The position numbers and the translations under genes were made by a program. This document shows, in pieces, positions 46,471 through 58,130 of a DNA stretch of 64,000 nucleotides. The DNA is from Lytechinus pictus (lineage: Eukaryota; Echinodermata; Echinoidea; Temnopleuroida; Toxopneustidae). Under the pieces are notes generated by a model, which did no database searches, was not told the origin of the DNA, and saw nothing but the letters and a program-made list of their open reading frames with translations. Every line of letters begins with the position of its first letter. The stretch's first letter is position 1. The stretch is taken from assembly GCF_037042905.1 (NCBI RefSeq), contig NC_087261.1, positions 12,412,217 to 12,476,216 of the forward strand, given 5' to 3'.

Positions 46471-46685
46471 AAAGTGCAGTTTGAATAATCAGAAATGAAG
46501 AAAATTTCTAATACAAACCACTGTTATCAAGTTGCTTATCAATGTCGACGTCATCGAAGGAAAACAACGGTATGTAAAAAAAAAAAAAGAGAGGGCAAAT
46601 AAATTCCAGCCTCTTCTCCAAAGCATGCCTTGTAAATGATTTCATGTGGTGTTCATGGTGTTAGATACATTTCGTGACCCATGCA

Positions 46686-46754
46686 GAGGAGACAAAGCAT
46701 TGGAGGGGCACAGCATTGTTCACAAATAGTGCCCCTCCAATGCTTTGTCTCCTC
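46686..46754. repeat. Long perfect hairpin
   Basis: Arms of about 26 bases (GAGACAAAGCATTGGAGGGG and its exact inverse) separated by about 17 bases. Near-perfect pairing points to a recent inverted duplication or a tiny MITE; a hairpin RNA precursor is possible but unsupported. Confidence 0.85.
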
Positions 46755-46789
46755 CGGGTCAGGGTCCGCCACTCCCTCCTTTCATGCCT

Positions 46790-47660
46790 TTTTTTACCTG
46801 CATTATCCTTAGTTATTGAGATTTAAACCATTCTGGATGTCTGCCGGTATATGTACCCGGATCTATCACAAGTATCTCAACTTTGCCATCTTTTGTTTTT
46901 CATAGTATACATTGCAATATCAACGTTGATACCCAGATGGACTGACACATTTGATGGAAAGCCTTTAAGTCATTTCCCCAGACTTTTTGTAACTTTCTGT
47001 TCAGATCCCTGATTTTTTTTTTACATTTTGTTAACGCAAGTCAACTAAGTTTTTCCTTTTCTGCTTTATATGTTTACACGTGCATCTCTATAAGGGACCC
47101 TTTGTAAAACAGCGTTGGTATGTTATCATTGCTGAGTAGGGCAATCCCTCCGTCTTTTTACTGATCATCTTTGTTATGGTCAATATATATATTTATCATT
47201 GTTATCATTTTGATTGATGGAAAATAAAAACAATACATTACCATGTCAGGAAGTGGAGTGGAATAGAAGCAGGCCAATTATTAATGTCAGGATTTGGATA
47301 AAGCATGCTAAAACAATCCTGTATTGATGACTTGGCTAAAGATATGCAGTTATCATTATTGTACTCTGAAATTATATTTCAACAAGAAAAAGAGGGTATT
47401 GAAATGCTGAAAATTGCAATTTCTGAGAAATCAAGGCATTTTACTCCTGGATAGAATGGCACTTTGACACCCATCCAAACTTTCTTATTCTTTCTTTTCT
47501 TGTGCGCCTCGCAGGGGCGGAAATCTCTCCCAAAAGGTAGGGGGGGACAAGGGGCTGGAAAAATTTGACAAGGAAAAAAAAAAAAAAAAAGGGTTATCAT
47601 CCCAAAAGTAAGGTCATCTCGTCCTAAAATACATGTTTTATTTCGTTTTTCAATGATGTA
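46790..47660. other. Repeat remnants, no gene
   Basis: A LINE-like 3' phrase GGGACCCTTTGTAAAACAGCG near 47094. Around 47510-47590 is a degraded hAT-like poly-A/G fragment. No gene. Confidence 0.5.
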
Positions 47661-47670
47661 TTTCTTACCA

Positions 47671-47874
47671 TCATAAAAGACCACAAATAGTAGATGACCT
47701 CACCCGTCTGCCAAGTTCATCCCACAGATGCTCAATGGGATTGAGGTCAGGAGAGCATGCACACCATGGGATGACGTCAATGTCCTGCTCCTGAAGGAAG
47801 TTGGTGATGAACCGTGCTGTGTGGGGGCTTGCATTGTCCTGTTGAAACACGTCCCCCCTGGGATTTCCGCCCAT
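47671..47874 (-). mobile_element. Tc1-like transposase fragment
   Basis: A minus-strand 67-codon frame with FQQDNASPHTAR, then DVIPWCACSPDLNPIEHLWD and RRVR. QDNA contains the second catalytic Asp and the (L)NPIEHLWD block is the signature around the third catalytic residue of Tc1/mariner DDE transposases. The N-terminal DNA-binding half and the first Asp are missing (a TG microsatellite abuts at 47878), and the last residues are out of register, so it is a relic. Confidence 0.92.
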
Positions 47875-47939
47875 GGCGTGTGTGTGTGTGTGTGTATTTG
47901 AGTTTTGTCAGACGTGTATCAATCAGATATGATTATTTA

Positions 47940-48110
47940 CGTCTGGGACCGACCTTTAACGTCACCATCCGAAAGACGTGACCAGGGCTCGAACCTCTGC
48001 ATCAATTTGTAACTTCCCCGCATAGCTTGGATTACAGGCGCACGCCACAACGCTTCGGAATAGAATGTTTCTAGATAGATGGCGCTATATAAATGCCTAT
48101 TATTATTATT
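47940..48110 (-). mobile_element. SINE-like repeat with a 7SL/Alu-like head
   Basis: On the minus strand, GTGGCGTGCGCCTGTAATCC, then AAGCTATGCGGGGAAG closely follows the Alu-domain 5' part of SRP 7SL RNA. A box B-like GAGGTTCGAGCCC comes next, then GGTGACGTTAAAGGTCGGTC, which resembles the central domain of the SINE at 37660. On the plus strand the far end (about 48070-48115) is GGCGCTATATAAATGCC plus (TTA)n, a LINE-type 3' tail in the other orientation, so two repeats may abut here. Confidence 0.55.
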
Positions 48111-48474
48111 ATCATTATTATTCTGTGAAACTAGAAAGTAGAAAAAATACGTCCAAATTCGACTTCAAATTGTAAATTTTTGAAAGAGATGAGCAGCAAG
48201 AATGAGCTTTCCTCTTTTCAGAGCATTAATTAAAATGATATTCAGAAAATAACCTTATACCTTACATTTTCCCAGTCCCTTTATCTTCTTTTTGGTTCTT
48301 GGTCGTAGAACTTTTGGGGGCCAGGGCCCAAAACCATTCCATTTGTACGCCAGTGCCACGTATGTGGAGTCCGGGGCGGAGCCTCTCTCATTACCTCTCG
48401 AGATTCATTCAGCCATTATCAAAACTTGCCGTTATTTTCAATGAAATCGCGGGTATATAATTACAAAACATATT

Positions 48475-48600
48475 ACTTCAGAGAGGGCACAACATGGGAA
48501 ATGAGGGGGGGGGGGGAAGCGGCACGAGCGAGCGAAGCGAACGAGAAAATCGTTGTTGTGAATTTTAAAAATATAATTACAGGGCATGTGTAGCCTTGCG
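48475..48600. repeat. Fragment with poly-G and GAGCGAGCGAAGCGAACGAG
   Basis: Poly-G then a GCGAGCGAAGCGA phrase, the same kind of repeat as the minisatellite at 57290-58120. Confidence 0.55.
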
Positions 48601-48699
48601 CAATTCTTGGGCGGTAGGTCAGGAACCTCTCAAAGTTTGATAATTTCCTGATTGGGAATGTTATTGCTTGAAATTTAGTAAGCTTTTTTGGGCTTTATA

Positions 48700-49260
48700 C
48701 GCCATCCTATTCTTTCTTCCCCTTCTTTATTTTCAAACCTCGGCAGCCCGAGTGTGTACCTAAATTCTTGTCTTTTTCATTTTCTTTTTTCTTCATAATT
48801 CAACTTTTCCCCTTTAGCTTTTTAGCCAGTTTCATTCTACCTCATTTTCCAATTCTTTTTGCCTTTTTCTATTTCCCGCCATAAAATCGAGTTCCAATTT
48901 GCCATCTCTTAATCTATGTCATCTATCTCACTCATTTATTAGTATTTCGGAACAATAATCTTTATCACCTGTTCTTTTCTTCATTTTCGTCCCCTTTCCT
49001 TCCGCTTTCCCCTTCTTTTTTTTGTTATGTCCTTCCTTTCCTCCCTTTTCCGACTTTACTCCTATTCTACCAGTCATGTGTCTGCCTTTTCTTTACTTTT
49101 CCTTTCCCTCTTCACACAAGATTGTCAACGAAGAATGAAAGCATTAATCATTTCGACAGTGTGTACAAATCATACACGCGCACGTGCCCTCCCACCCTCG
49201 CAAACACACATTATGATATTTAAAAAAAAAGACAATAAAAACATTGATTAGAATGATTCT
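48700..49260. other. Pyrimidine-rich, no gene
   Basis: C/T-rich plus strand (TTTTCTTC-type runs), then AT-rich; no exon recognised. Confidence 0.6.
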
Positions 49261-49399
49261 GTCAGAATGATTCCATGTATGAAAATGTAAACTCATAAAT
49301 CATTATTTTCTCCACCACACTTATGGAGGATATGTACTGGGTTAATGGGATATGCTTTCGCTTCTCGACATCCAAGACACCGGAGCCATAACTTCCACC

Positions 49400-49580
49400 A
49401 TTTTCATTGGTTGTGTCGATACCGCCTTGGTGTTCGCCAGCCAATCAGCAGAGATCAAAGAAAGGAGACCTCCACCTTTATGTAGCCATTTCGATCCCAT
49501 ATTTCTCACAATCACGCATACAGCTAGGCGCCACATGCCAGAAGTTTGTCAAAAGACAAAAAGGCCAATCAGAATCCGTC
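49400..49580. promoter_or_regulatory. Cluster of CCAAT/ATTGG boxes
   Basis: ATTGG at about 49407 and CCAATCAG at about 49441 and 49564 within 170 bp, in DNA with more GC than its surroundings, about 1.4 kb upstream of the secreted-protein gene. Only a candidate. Confidence 0.25.
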
Positions 49581-50034
49581 GTCGAAAAACGTTGCATTTT
49601 TTTTCACTCTGCATGCTCTATAACTACATCAGCGAGCGGGCTTGGTAACTTCTGTGCAGAACGTTATTACAAAATACCTCCCCTTAAATCATCAGAAAGT
49701 TTTGCTCACGCGATGAACCTTTAGTCCTACTTTAGCAAAATATTGCCAATCTCACATATTTGTCTCAACATTCGGTTGCCGCTAGATCTACAAAAATGGC
49801 AAGTATACTCTAAGACCTACTCGGAGAATGTAGACATAATGCCTTCGTATGCCTTTCATACGAATTGATAAAGAGCGAAATGATATTCCTTTGATTTACA
49901 ATGCTATGTATGTTTAAATTGTCACTTCCCACTCTATATTTTGGTGTTAATTGTTTCTGATGTTAGATATTTTGTATTTTGTATTTTTGATGTTGTTTGT
50001 TGTTGTTGTTCATAGTTATCTTGACATGTATTTT

Positions 50035-50140
50035 AAACTGCAGGGCGCCTTTGTAAAGCAGTTTTAAGAACTGAACAGGCCTACCCTGCAGTATAAAATA
50101 AATAAAACAAAATAAATAAATAAATAATAAATAAATAATG
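50035..50140 (+). mobile_element. LINE/SINE 3' tail (CR1/L2-like)
   Basis: CTGCAGGGCGCCTTTGTAAA followed by an inverted CCCTGCAG and an (AAAT)n tail; similar to the phrase at about 47094. Confidence 0.5.
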
Positions 50141-50689
50141 CCAGTTGATAATTATGGTTAAGATTCTCATACCCAAGCATGACTTTTTGATCATGTAGCG
50201 TCACCCATTTTTGCATAAAGCTTTTATGTCACAATCGTACATTTAATCTATTTCTGCAAGAATTATTACCCTTCTAAGATCAAATGACTATGATAATTGG
50301 ACTTAACGATCTATATTGAATTTTGATGGTAACTTTGAAAGACGTTTCAAATTCAAGCGTTTACTTTTCATGTGTAAAAAGGACAGTTAAACGTTGTCTG
50401 TAACCATACAAAATATATATAAAAATTACACAAGGATCGAGTTATATTGGCAATAAAACTTTGATGCATAATTTTACAAAATCTATAGCGTGTTTACACA
50501 TGATGTAGACAACATCAAAATTAGGCTCTGGAAAGAAACAGAGCTTGAAATAATAAGTACCTCTGTGATTGAATTCAATTTAGTTATAAAGTCAAATTAT
50601 GATTGTGTATACCAAATTATTGACCATTATACACTGCCTGAGAAAAAACAAATAAGAACATCAAAGTAAAAAAAAAGGAGCGTATATAA

Positions 50690-50765
50690 TTATGTTGATG
50701 GTGATGGTGGTATCCATGGTGATGATGATAGTGATGCTGATGGTGATGATGATGAGGTAATTGAG
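50690..50765. repeat. GAT/GGT trinucleotide microsatellite
   Basis: GATGGTGATGATGAT-type repeat. Confidence 0.9.
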
Positions 50766-50915
50766 ATGATCTTCATGATGATTATCAAACTGAATGATGA
50801 CATTTGACATGTTGGAGGTGGTCATACCGGCGGTCAGGCCCCACTTGGTCGTGAAAATGATATGATATAACCATTGATGGTGTATGAAACGGGAGATTCC
50901 TACGTTGATATTGAC

Positions 50916-50950
50916 TATAAGGCTGATGAGATTGGCACGTCACAATATTT
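50916..50950 (+). promoter_or_regulatory. Candidate TATA box of the secreted-protein gene
   Basis: CTATAAGG at 50915-50922, 76 bases upstream of the first ATG; transcription would start near 50945. Supported only by position and motif. Confidence 0.4.
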
Positions 50951-50991
50951 TACTTTTACTCTCGTCGTTTTATATCGAATTTTAACAGATT

Positions 50992-51037
50992 ATGTGCTCG
51001 CTATTTAAGTACGGACTCGCAGCATGTTTGTTACCAG
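50992..51037 (+). CDS. Secreted four-Cys/EGF protein, exon 1 (signal peptide)
   Basis: ATG at 50992 followed by 15 codons and one base, ending CCAG before GTAGGC (donor at 51038, phase 1). It encodes MCSLFKYGLAACLLP. Joined to exon 2 it continues VILGSSNGS: a basic residue, a hydrophobic core of about 12 residues and small residues after it, as expected of a signal peptide cleaved near the Gly-Ser stretch. The phase-1 join and a TATA-like box 76 bases upstream support the call. The exon is short, so an unrelated ATG with a chance donor is the main alternative. Confidence 0.6.
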
Positions 51038-51439
51038 GTAGGCTTTTCAAACATATTATGTCGATTCTTGTATGATCTTTATGAAGGAATCTAGTGAAAA
51101 AGAATTTTTCTTGAGCTAAGTATTAACACTTGAATTAATTTCATGACAAATAGGCCTGCTTCGTTTTATAAATATGTGATGAAAATGCAAGACTGTGGAA
51201 CATGAATAACTGGCTCGAAACCCAATGACGGAACTTTGGTATGAATGATGAATCCTCCCTTATAATATTACACACGTTGTATTCGGGAAGACATGTAGAT
51301 AGATAGATTAATTGAAATGTCCGTTATGCATATATTGTGTGTCCCAGTTTGATTCCTCCCAAGTTAAAATCATCTAAGCATTGAACTCGTGACGGGGACT
51401 GTACTATGCACATTACATGGTTTGTTCGGCTAGGGTTCC

Positions 51440-52184
51440 ATGACATTTACTCCGGCGACAATTAGTCCGCTTTAAATCCCAAACACTGATCGAATGACGA
51501 ACTTAAAGGGATGGTCCGGGCTGAATAAAAATTTATATCTTAATACAGTCACTGAACAAAATGCCGAAAATTTCATCAAAATCGGATAACAAATAATAAA
51601 GTTATTGAAGTTTAAAGTTTAGCAATATTTTGTGGAAACAGTCGTCATGAATATTCATTAGGTGGGCTGATGATGTCACATCTCCACTTTCCGTTTTCTT
51701 ATGTTATTACATGAAATCATAATTTTTTTCATTATTTCATACTTGTGTAAATAATATGTCTCCCTTATAATGAAATAAGTTGCAGCAATAAATATATAAT
51801 GCACTAAATCAGTTGTCAATCCAATTTTTCTAATTCTTGGAGGAAAAAATTTGAATAAACCTCATTTCATATAATAAAATACAAAAGAACAAGTGGGGAT
51901 GTGACATCATCAGCCCACCTAATGAATATTCATGACGACTGTTTTCACAAAATATTGCTTAACTTTAAAATTCAATAACTTTGTTATTTGTTATCCGATT
52001 TTGATAAAATTTTCGGCATTTTGCTTAGTGAATTCTACTCTATTTATTAAGCTATACATACTTTCAGCCCGGACCATCCCTTTAAACCCTGGGTTTAACA
52101 TTATACCCTACCCTAAACCTAACCCCAACATATAACCATATTGCAACCCCAACCCGGATAAATTGTCGCAGGAGCAAATGTCGT
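51440..52184. mobile_element. Outer TIR element in intron 1 (GACATTT / AAATGTC ends)
   Basis: TGACATTTACTCCGGCGACA at the left and TGTCGCAGGAGCAAATGTCG at the right are inverted; about 745 bp, with the next element nested inside. The right inner part has TTAGGG-complement-like phrases (CCCTAAACCTAACCCC) that are degenerate, not telomeric. Confidence 0.65.
51506..52082. mobile_element. MITE AAGGGATGGTCCGGGC, nested
   Basis: 577 bp with arms inverted for about 180 bp each (GTGGGCTGATGATGTCACAT and inverse), flanked by TA (51504-51505; 52083-52084). Tc1/mariner-like target. It is inside the previous element. Confidence 0.88.
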
Positions 52185-52456
52185 GTCAACTTCATGCTAA
52201 TCAATGTCACTTTTATCCTACCGTTTTGAGTAACTGGAATCGAATTGGCTCAATCATCAGCCCGAATGCAACATATTCTGAGTGACATGAATTAAGATTT
52301 CCAGGTACTTTATCTCGAATCAGAGTTAATCCCAGCTAAATAACGAAGTTTTAAAAAATGTAAAATTCAGGTTGAATACAATATACTAGTAGACATTACA
52401 TTAAAATCCGACGGTATCGGCAATACGTTGAATTTATTTTCAACTAATTATTTCAG

Positions 52457-52675
52457 TTATACTTGGTTCATCGAATGGATCAACTGCGTGTCCAGATGGC
52501 TTAGGTCTGAATTACACCTTACCAATGTTTCTTGAATGCCGGAAGAAACTTCATCCCAATGGAAGTATGGTGCAGACTATTCCAAAGATCATTCGCGTTT
52601 CATCTACTGAGGACTCGTGTCCCACCAGGAATGATAACTCACAAACCTTTGGTCACCGAGTTTGTAGATTTCCAG
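52457..52675 (+). CDS. Secreted four-Cys/EGF protein, exon 2 (orphan cysteine domain)
   Basis: 219 bases between acceptor ATTTCAG (52450-52456) and donor GTAAGC (52676), phase 1 at both ends, 73 codons with no stop. After the signal-peptide remainder (ILGSSNGST) come four cysteines: ACPDGLGL, FLECRKKLHP, EDSCPTRN and HRVCRFPG, spaced 15, 26 and 14 residues apart. Two N-glycosylation sequons (NGS after HP, NYT) are visible. I do not recognise the domain. A symmetric phase-1 exon with paired cysteines fits a shuffled extracellular module. Its flanks agree with exon 1 and with the EGF exons 7-8 kb downstream, but membership of one transcript is inferred. Confidence 0.7.
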
Positions 52676-53303
52676 GTAAGCTGGTCCCCTTTCGACCCCA
52701 TGGCTCATATTCTGAGCTCAGGTTTAAGTTATACACTAGACCCCGTTGATCTGATCAGTCATATCTATGGAAAACCGGCAACATCAACACCTATTGCATG
52801 TTTGCTCGAAATATTTGTCTAGATATGCTGTAAACTCATATACACTCATTGATTTCTTGAAAATTCAGTGCACGGTCTTCTATTTGTAATTTTTTACAAA
52901 GTACATTGTGCAAAGATCTTGTACAAACAATTATGACATCAATCAACAATTATTACCCTACAGTTCGGGTTAATCAGATCAATCGTAACTCTTTGTAAGA
53001 CGTGCCCCTGGTCTATCAGTACAGCTTTAATCTATCAGCTCAATTGACACTCAAATAATTCAGAGCTATCAAGTAGTAGTAACCAAAATTGTTTCCTTCA
53101 GCAGTAACGTGAAACATATGAGCACAGCAAACATTTTAATTTTACAATAGCATTTTTTGCTTCCCATAAATTTAGCACATGGTTAGACCACAGTCCAAGT
53201 TTAACCAGATTTCAGTAAACGGGCTTATGATTTTAACGGAGCTGAGTCCACTGGGCAAGGAATTCGTTTAACTGCGCACCAAAATGTAACTCGAACTTTT
53301 TAC
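52676..53303. other. Intron, nothing seen
   Basis: AT-rich, no motif recognised. Confidence 0.5.
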
Positions 53304-53306
53304 TTA

Positions 53307-53998
53307 AGTCTAACCGAATTGCCTGAAATATGCCTTGCGATGGCTGGCGAAAGGCATTTTTTACAAAATCGTTTTCAATGGTATCTAATGGTAAATCATA
53401 TTTACCCTTCATGTTTGGGTTCGTACATCTTCTGAACTAACAGCTGCGATTATTCAAATTCGCGCGGAAATTTTGAACATGTTTAAAATTTCCCGACGAA
53501 TTGAAAAATCGTTGGTCATCTGTTTGAATTCGCATCTCTTATTTAGTCTGCGGTAATCGTTCGTTTATCGTTCGTGTGTTTTTGTCGCGCATAGTCCCTC
53601 TTCGCGCTTTTGCCAAAGTGGACCGATCTCGAAAGAACCCGTAACGAAGCAACACGATGACACAACGAACAAATTTGCCTGATCTATTCCCTCGTCTTCG
53701 TTTCTAATCGCACGCCATATCAAACCATTGGTGACTATTCCTTCGTCTTATTGGGATATATCAACACTTCGCTCGCCTTCGGAAGCAATTTTCTCAAAGA
53801 GGTGAACCGAAAAATCGATATCCTTTGAATGTCATATTTCTCCTTGGCTTACCGTTCGTTGATAAAATTTGTCAACAGTTACTGATCGCATGATCTGAAG
53901 GAAATTTTATTTGAATTTCGTTGAATTCGCGTGCATTTCGTTCATTTTACCATTCGTCACCCTTCGTCCGCCTACATTCGGTCAGGTGTGAGGGGGCT
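53307..53998. mobile_element. TIR transposon (MITE), family A copy 2
   Basis: 692 bp, reverse orientation relative to 2435-3153, flanked by perfect TTA on both sides (53304-53306; 53999-54001). Ends AGTCTAACCGAAT and GGTGTGAGGGGGCT. It is non-coding and rich in ATTCG/CGAAT motifs on both strands. Confidence 0.85.
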
Positions 53999-54094
53999 TT
54001 AAAGGACAGAGTGGTTTTTATTTGCATTAATTAGTTGTAAAATCGGTTTCTGAACCTCGGAAATTTGTCAAAAAAGCATTAATTTTGGAGGGTT

Positions 54095-54490
54095 TATTTC
54101 CAATAGGTCTAATGCCAATTGGTCTAATTACCAACTCGTCTACTAACATTTGGTCAATCATCAATTCGTCCACTATCCACATGGTCTAATTGCCATTTCG
54201 TCTGATAACCAGTTGGTCCAATAGCCATTTAGTCAGTAAATCATTTGGTCTAATTGGAAAAGTGTTAATTGGGCGAAAAGAATGAAAAGAAAATGGGTAC
54301 TAGACCAACTGGTTATTAGACGAAATGGTCATAGGCGAACTGGTGATTAGATGACGTGATGATTGGAGCAAACGGTTACTGGACTGAATGGTTGTTAGAC
54401 GAAATGGCATTAGACTCAATGAAGGTTGATGAGCATAACGGTGAGTGGACGAGTTGGCAGTGGACGAATTGGCAATTTACTATTGGGAGG
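54095..54490. repeat. Foldback minisatellite of about 18-20-base units
   Basis: The left half repeats TTGGTCTAATNGCCAAT-like units; after a short spacer (about 54250-54295) the right half repeats the inverse (TTAGACGAAATGGNNAT). About ten degenerate units per half. It has the architecture of a small foldback element with satellite-like arms. Confidence 0.75.
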
Positions 54491-54499
54491 CTGGAACCT

Positions 54500-56250
54500 A
54501 TATTTTTTAAGCACTACGTCTGAATAGAGACTAGTATCATCGTTTGATACCTCATCTTCACTGTTTATGTATCTTGCAAAATTATTGTAACAGCATTTAT
54601 GTCATTCAATTTTCTGAGAACACGAAACAGACTTTGAGGCCCACGTATGTCCGTGGCCTTTACAGTGTATGACGCCATGTTCAGGTAGTAGGTACTATGT
54701 TGAACGGAATACAGCAGTGAAGACGAGGGTTCACAAAAAGCAGCAATATGCGTAAAAATACAATTCGAGATAACTTTGAAAAATTAAGAGGATAAATTGT
54801 CCTATAGTTTTATTTGTAGAGAAACCCCGAAGTGTTTAGAGAGGAAAATTACTTTGTTAAGCTACTTGGGAACATATCTATTGCGACATGAATGCATTGA
54901 GAAGTAAATCGGTGTGTTGTCGTTCAAGTAGGGCTATATTTTGAGACCACATTGCTCAGAATGATGGATTGTGGGTAATGAACCTTGCCAGATCGGAGTC
55001 ATTGAGGAATTGAGGTGGGGCTATTAGGGCTGTTGGTTCGTGCGCCCTTTAAAACATGTCTTTGAGCTAGCTTTGGAAATATAAACCAGCCTCTAATTTT
55101 ATTTGGATAGAGAAAGTAAAATATGTTAAGAGGGAAAGTTAATGTCTAATTATACTTGTTACAATAATCTTCGTAGTAGGAATCGTACTCAGAGTGTAAC
55201 ATGGAAATATCAGTCGTTTTTTTAACGTTAGGAGACTAGAAAGTGGATAAAGAAAGTCAAGTATTTGATATTAATAAGATACTTACATAGAAAATTTGTA
55301 CTTAAAAAAAAAAATCCTGCAGCAGAGTCTCGAGAACACATGTAATCTTACATGTATATGTGTAAAATTACAGAAAACTGGCATTTGGTGTATGTTAATT
55401 AAAAAAAATATTGTATTAAAACTGTTCCCCCCCCCTTTTTTTTTAAACAGACCTGTTTTGTAAAATTGTAGAAAAATTAAAAAAAAGTCTTTCCTGTTAT
55501 AAAGATTTACATAAAGATTTTGTTATTTTTTTTTGTAAAATCTGTTTTTTAATTTGTCTTTTGCTTTTCTAACAGTGTAAGATACATCATAATGTTCGTT
55601 TATCCGAAGGATTGTTATACCGAAAATGAAATAATTTCAGACGTTCATTGAGGTGTAATTATTGCTCTCCCTCATCATGCTCATTGGATTTACACAGTAT
55701 AAATGAAATCGTTTCCAAAGTGGAATATAAAGCAAATAACCGCATTCCTGCATTGATTTCAGATAATATGTTAAACTACTATTTCTTCAGCGATGTGCAT
55801 GCATCTGTCATCGATTTTCAGCTTCCCTTCGAAGAAATCCACATCCAATTTACCTCTGAATTGACTTTTTTTTTGTTGTAAATTATAAGACTTTATTTAC
55901 ATCTTCTTTCCTTGGTTATCGGCACTTACTTCTTAGAGGACTAGGTATGTGAAAGGGAGCACAATGATCTAGGAAGATGTAATCATAATTTGTGTTTTTA
56001 CAATTCATTTCCGGTGTATTTATTTCATGAGAATGACCAATTTTATGTAATGTGTGGAATGAAATTCACCAGTCACATTCATCGGAATATATTTCATTTT
56101 CCCCAACAGATCATTAAGGGTATTATGTCGCGTACAGTATAGGCCTTGTGATGTTTGCAGTGTTTAATTTCATTATACAGTATTGACTCCATTATCATTG
56201 TATACATACGTATCTGCGATGCGAATAGGCCTACATGTAATGAATGGACC
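54500..56250. other. Intron, no exon recognised
   Basis: AT-rich. A 77-codon frame at 55648-55881 has no acceptor/donor of matching phase and no known domain. Confidence 0.5.
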
Positions 56251-56252
56251 TA

Positions 56253-57330
56253 TCTGCCACAAAATGTCACGTATTTTGTATCAAATATGGATTCCGTTTA
56301 CCAAAACCCCATTATGGAAAAAGGGTTAAAGTACTTTAGAATCAAATAATTATCGATTTGCCTAGTGGTCATGCACAAACAGTTATTTCATTTACATTAG
56401 TAGTTCAAACCAATGAAGCAGCACGATCAACGTCTTGAAAACAAAACCCTCAAAGCAAAAACTTTTGAAAATCGACAATCATAAGCCAAATCGGCAAACT
56501 CCCGTTCAGTGGCGTACCGTGGGTCACGGCATGGGGGGGGGGGCACCTGCAACATTTTTTAGTCACTTAGTGAGCGCGCAAAGCGCTCTCAGTTGCCACA
56601 AAATGCCGCAAAATGTCACGTATTTCGTATCAAATATGGATTCCGTTTACCAAAACCCCATTATGGAAAAAGGGTTAAAGTACTTTAGAATCAAATAATT
56701 GAATGATTTGCCTAGTGGTCATGGTGATAAGCACAAACAGTTATTTCATTTACATTAGTAGTTCAAACCAATGAAGCAACACGATCAACGTCTTGAAAAC
56801 AAAACCCTCAAAGCAAAAACTTTTGAAAATCGACAATCATAAGCCAAATCGGCAAACTCCCGTTCAGTGGCGTACCGTGGGTCACGGCATGGGGGGGGGG
56901 GGGCACCTGCAAACATTTTGAGTCACTTAGTGAGCGCGCAAAGCGCTCTCAGTTGCCACAAAATGCCACAAAATGTCACGTATTTCGTATCAAATATGGA
57001 TTCCGTTTATCAAAACCCCTTTATGGAAAAGGGGTTAAAGTACTTTAGAATCAAATAATTGATCGATTTGCCTAGTGGTCATGGTAATAAGCACAAACAG
57101 TTATTTCATTTACATTAGTAGTTCAAACCAATGAAGCAACACAATCAACGTCTTGAAAACAAAACCCTCAAAGCAAAAACTTTTGAAAATCGACAATCAT
57201 AAGCAAAATCGGCAAACTTCCGTTCAGTGGCGTACCGTGGGTCACGGCATGGGGGGGGGGGGCACCTGCAAAAAATTTGAGTCACTTAGTGAGCACGCGA
57301 AGCGCGCTCAGGTGCCAGGAATGCACTAAT
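56253..57330. repeat. Tandem repeat, 350-360-bp unit, about 2.7 copies
   Basis: The phrase TTGCCTAGTGGTCATG recurs at about 56359, 56709 and 57069. Each unit contains CAGTGGCGTACCGTGGGTCA, then 10-13 G, then a GAGCGCGCAAAGCGCTC hairpin. CAGTGGCGTA is a hAT-like end, so the array probably arose from the end of such an element. The last unit runs into the next minisatellite. Confidence 0.85.
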
Positions 57331-58130
57331 AGAGACAGTCTAAGGACAGTGCCATTAAACGGATATGTATCTCACTGATCAAATAATGCAAGCGCGAAGC
57401 GCGAGATGAAAATTCTTGGTATTCAGACCTAAAAAGGGACATTATAACCATTTTGTTATATCATGATACGTGCATGTCTCATTAAACATTGCGAGCACGC
57501 AGCGCTAGCTAAAATTGTTGTATATATTGACCCAAAACGGAGATTTTAAGTACTATATTTTAGGAATCCATTAGCATTATACATATCTCACCAGTAATCT
57601 AATGCGAGTGCCAAGCGCTTGCTAAATTTGTTAGAATTACATCTAAACGCATGAAGCACTTGTAGTCATTGTAATTATGATTAACGTACGCATGTCACTA
57701 ATGAAATATTGCGAGCGCGAGCTGAAAATCTATGAAATTCAGACATGAAGAGGGGCATTTTAAGGCTTATTTGTAGAATTCACTAAGACCATACGTATTT
57801 CACTAACCAAATGATGCGAGCGCGAAGCACTAGCTGACATTTTTGTTTATGTTGACCCCTAAACAGGGAGATTTTAAGGACTCTATTTTAGGAATCCATT
57901 AAGAGAATACATATCTCACCATAGTCATCTAATGCGAGTGCCAAGCGCTTGCTAAATTTGTTAGACTTACACATGAAGCACTTGTAGTCATTGTAATCAT
58001 GATTAACATACGCATCTCACTAATCAAATATTGCGAGCGGGAAGCGCGAGCTGAAAATTTAGGAAATTCAGACCTGAAGAGGGGCATTTTAAGGCTTGTT
58101 TGTAGGAATTCACTAAGATCATACGTATTT
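57331..58130. repeat. Minisatellite with GCGAGCGCGAAGCGCGAGC motif
   Basis: Six or so degenerate units of about 110-160 bp, each with ACTAATCAAATATTGCGAGC, a GCGCGAAGCGC palindrome, GAAAATT and CAGACCTGAAGAGGGGC phrases. Two unit types alternate (GGGGCATTTTAAGG and GGGAGATTTTAAGG). It directly follows the 350-bp array and may be the same element's interior. Confidence 0.8.

Noticed and set aside
55648..55881. Candidate exon of the secreted-protein gene (Cys-rich start)
   Set aside because: No phase-1 acceptor and donor pair, and cysteines only at the start; left out of the gene model.
56155..57058. Three frames ending with the same C-terminal sequence (VTYFVSNMDSVYQ)
   Set aside because: They are copies of one stretch of the 350-bp tandem repeat; upstream parts differ and no splice signals fit.
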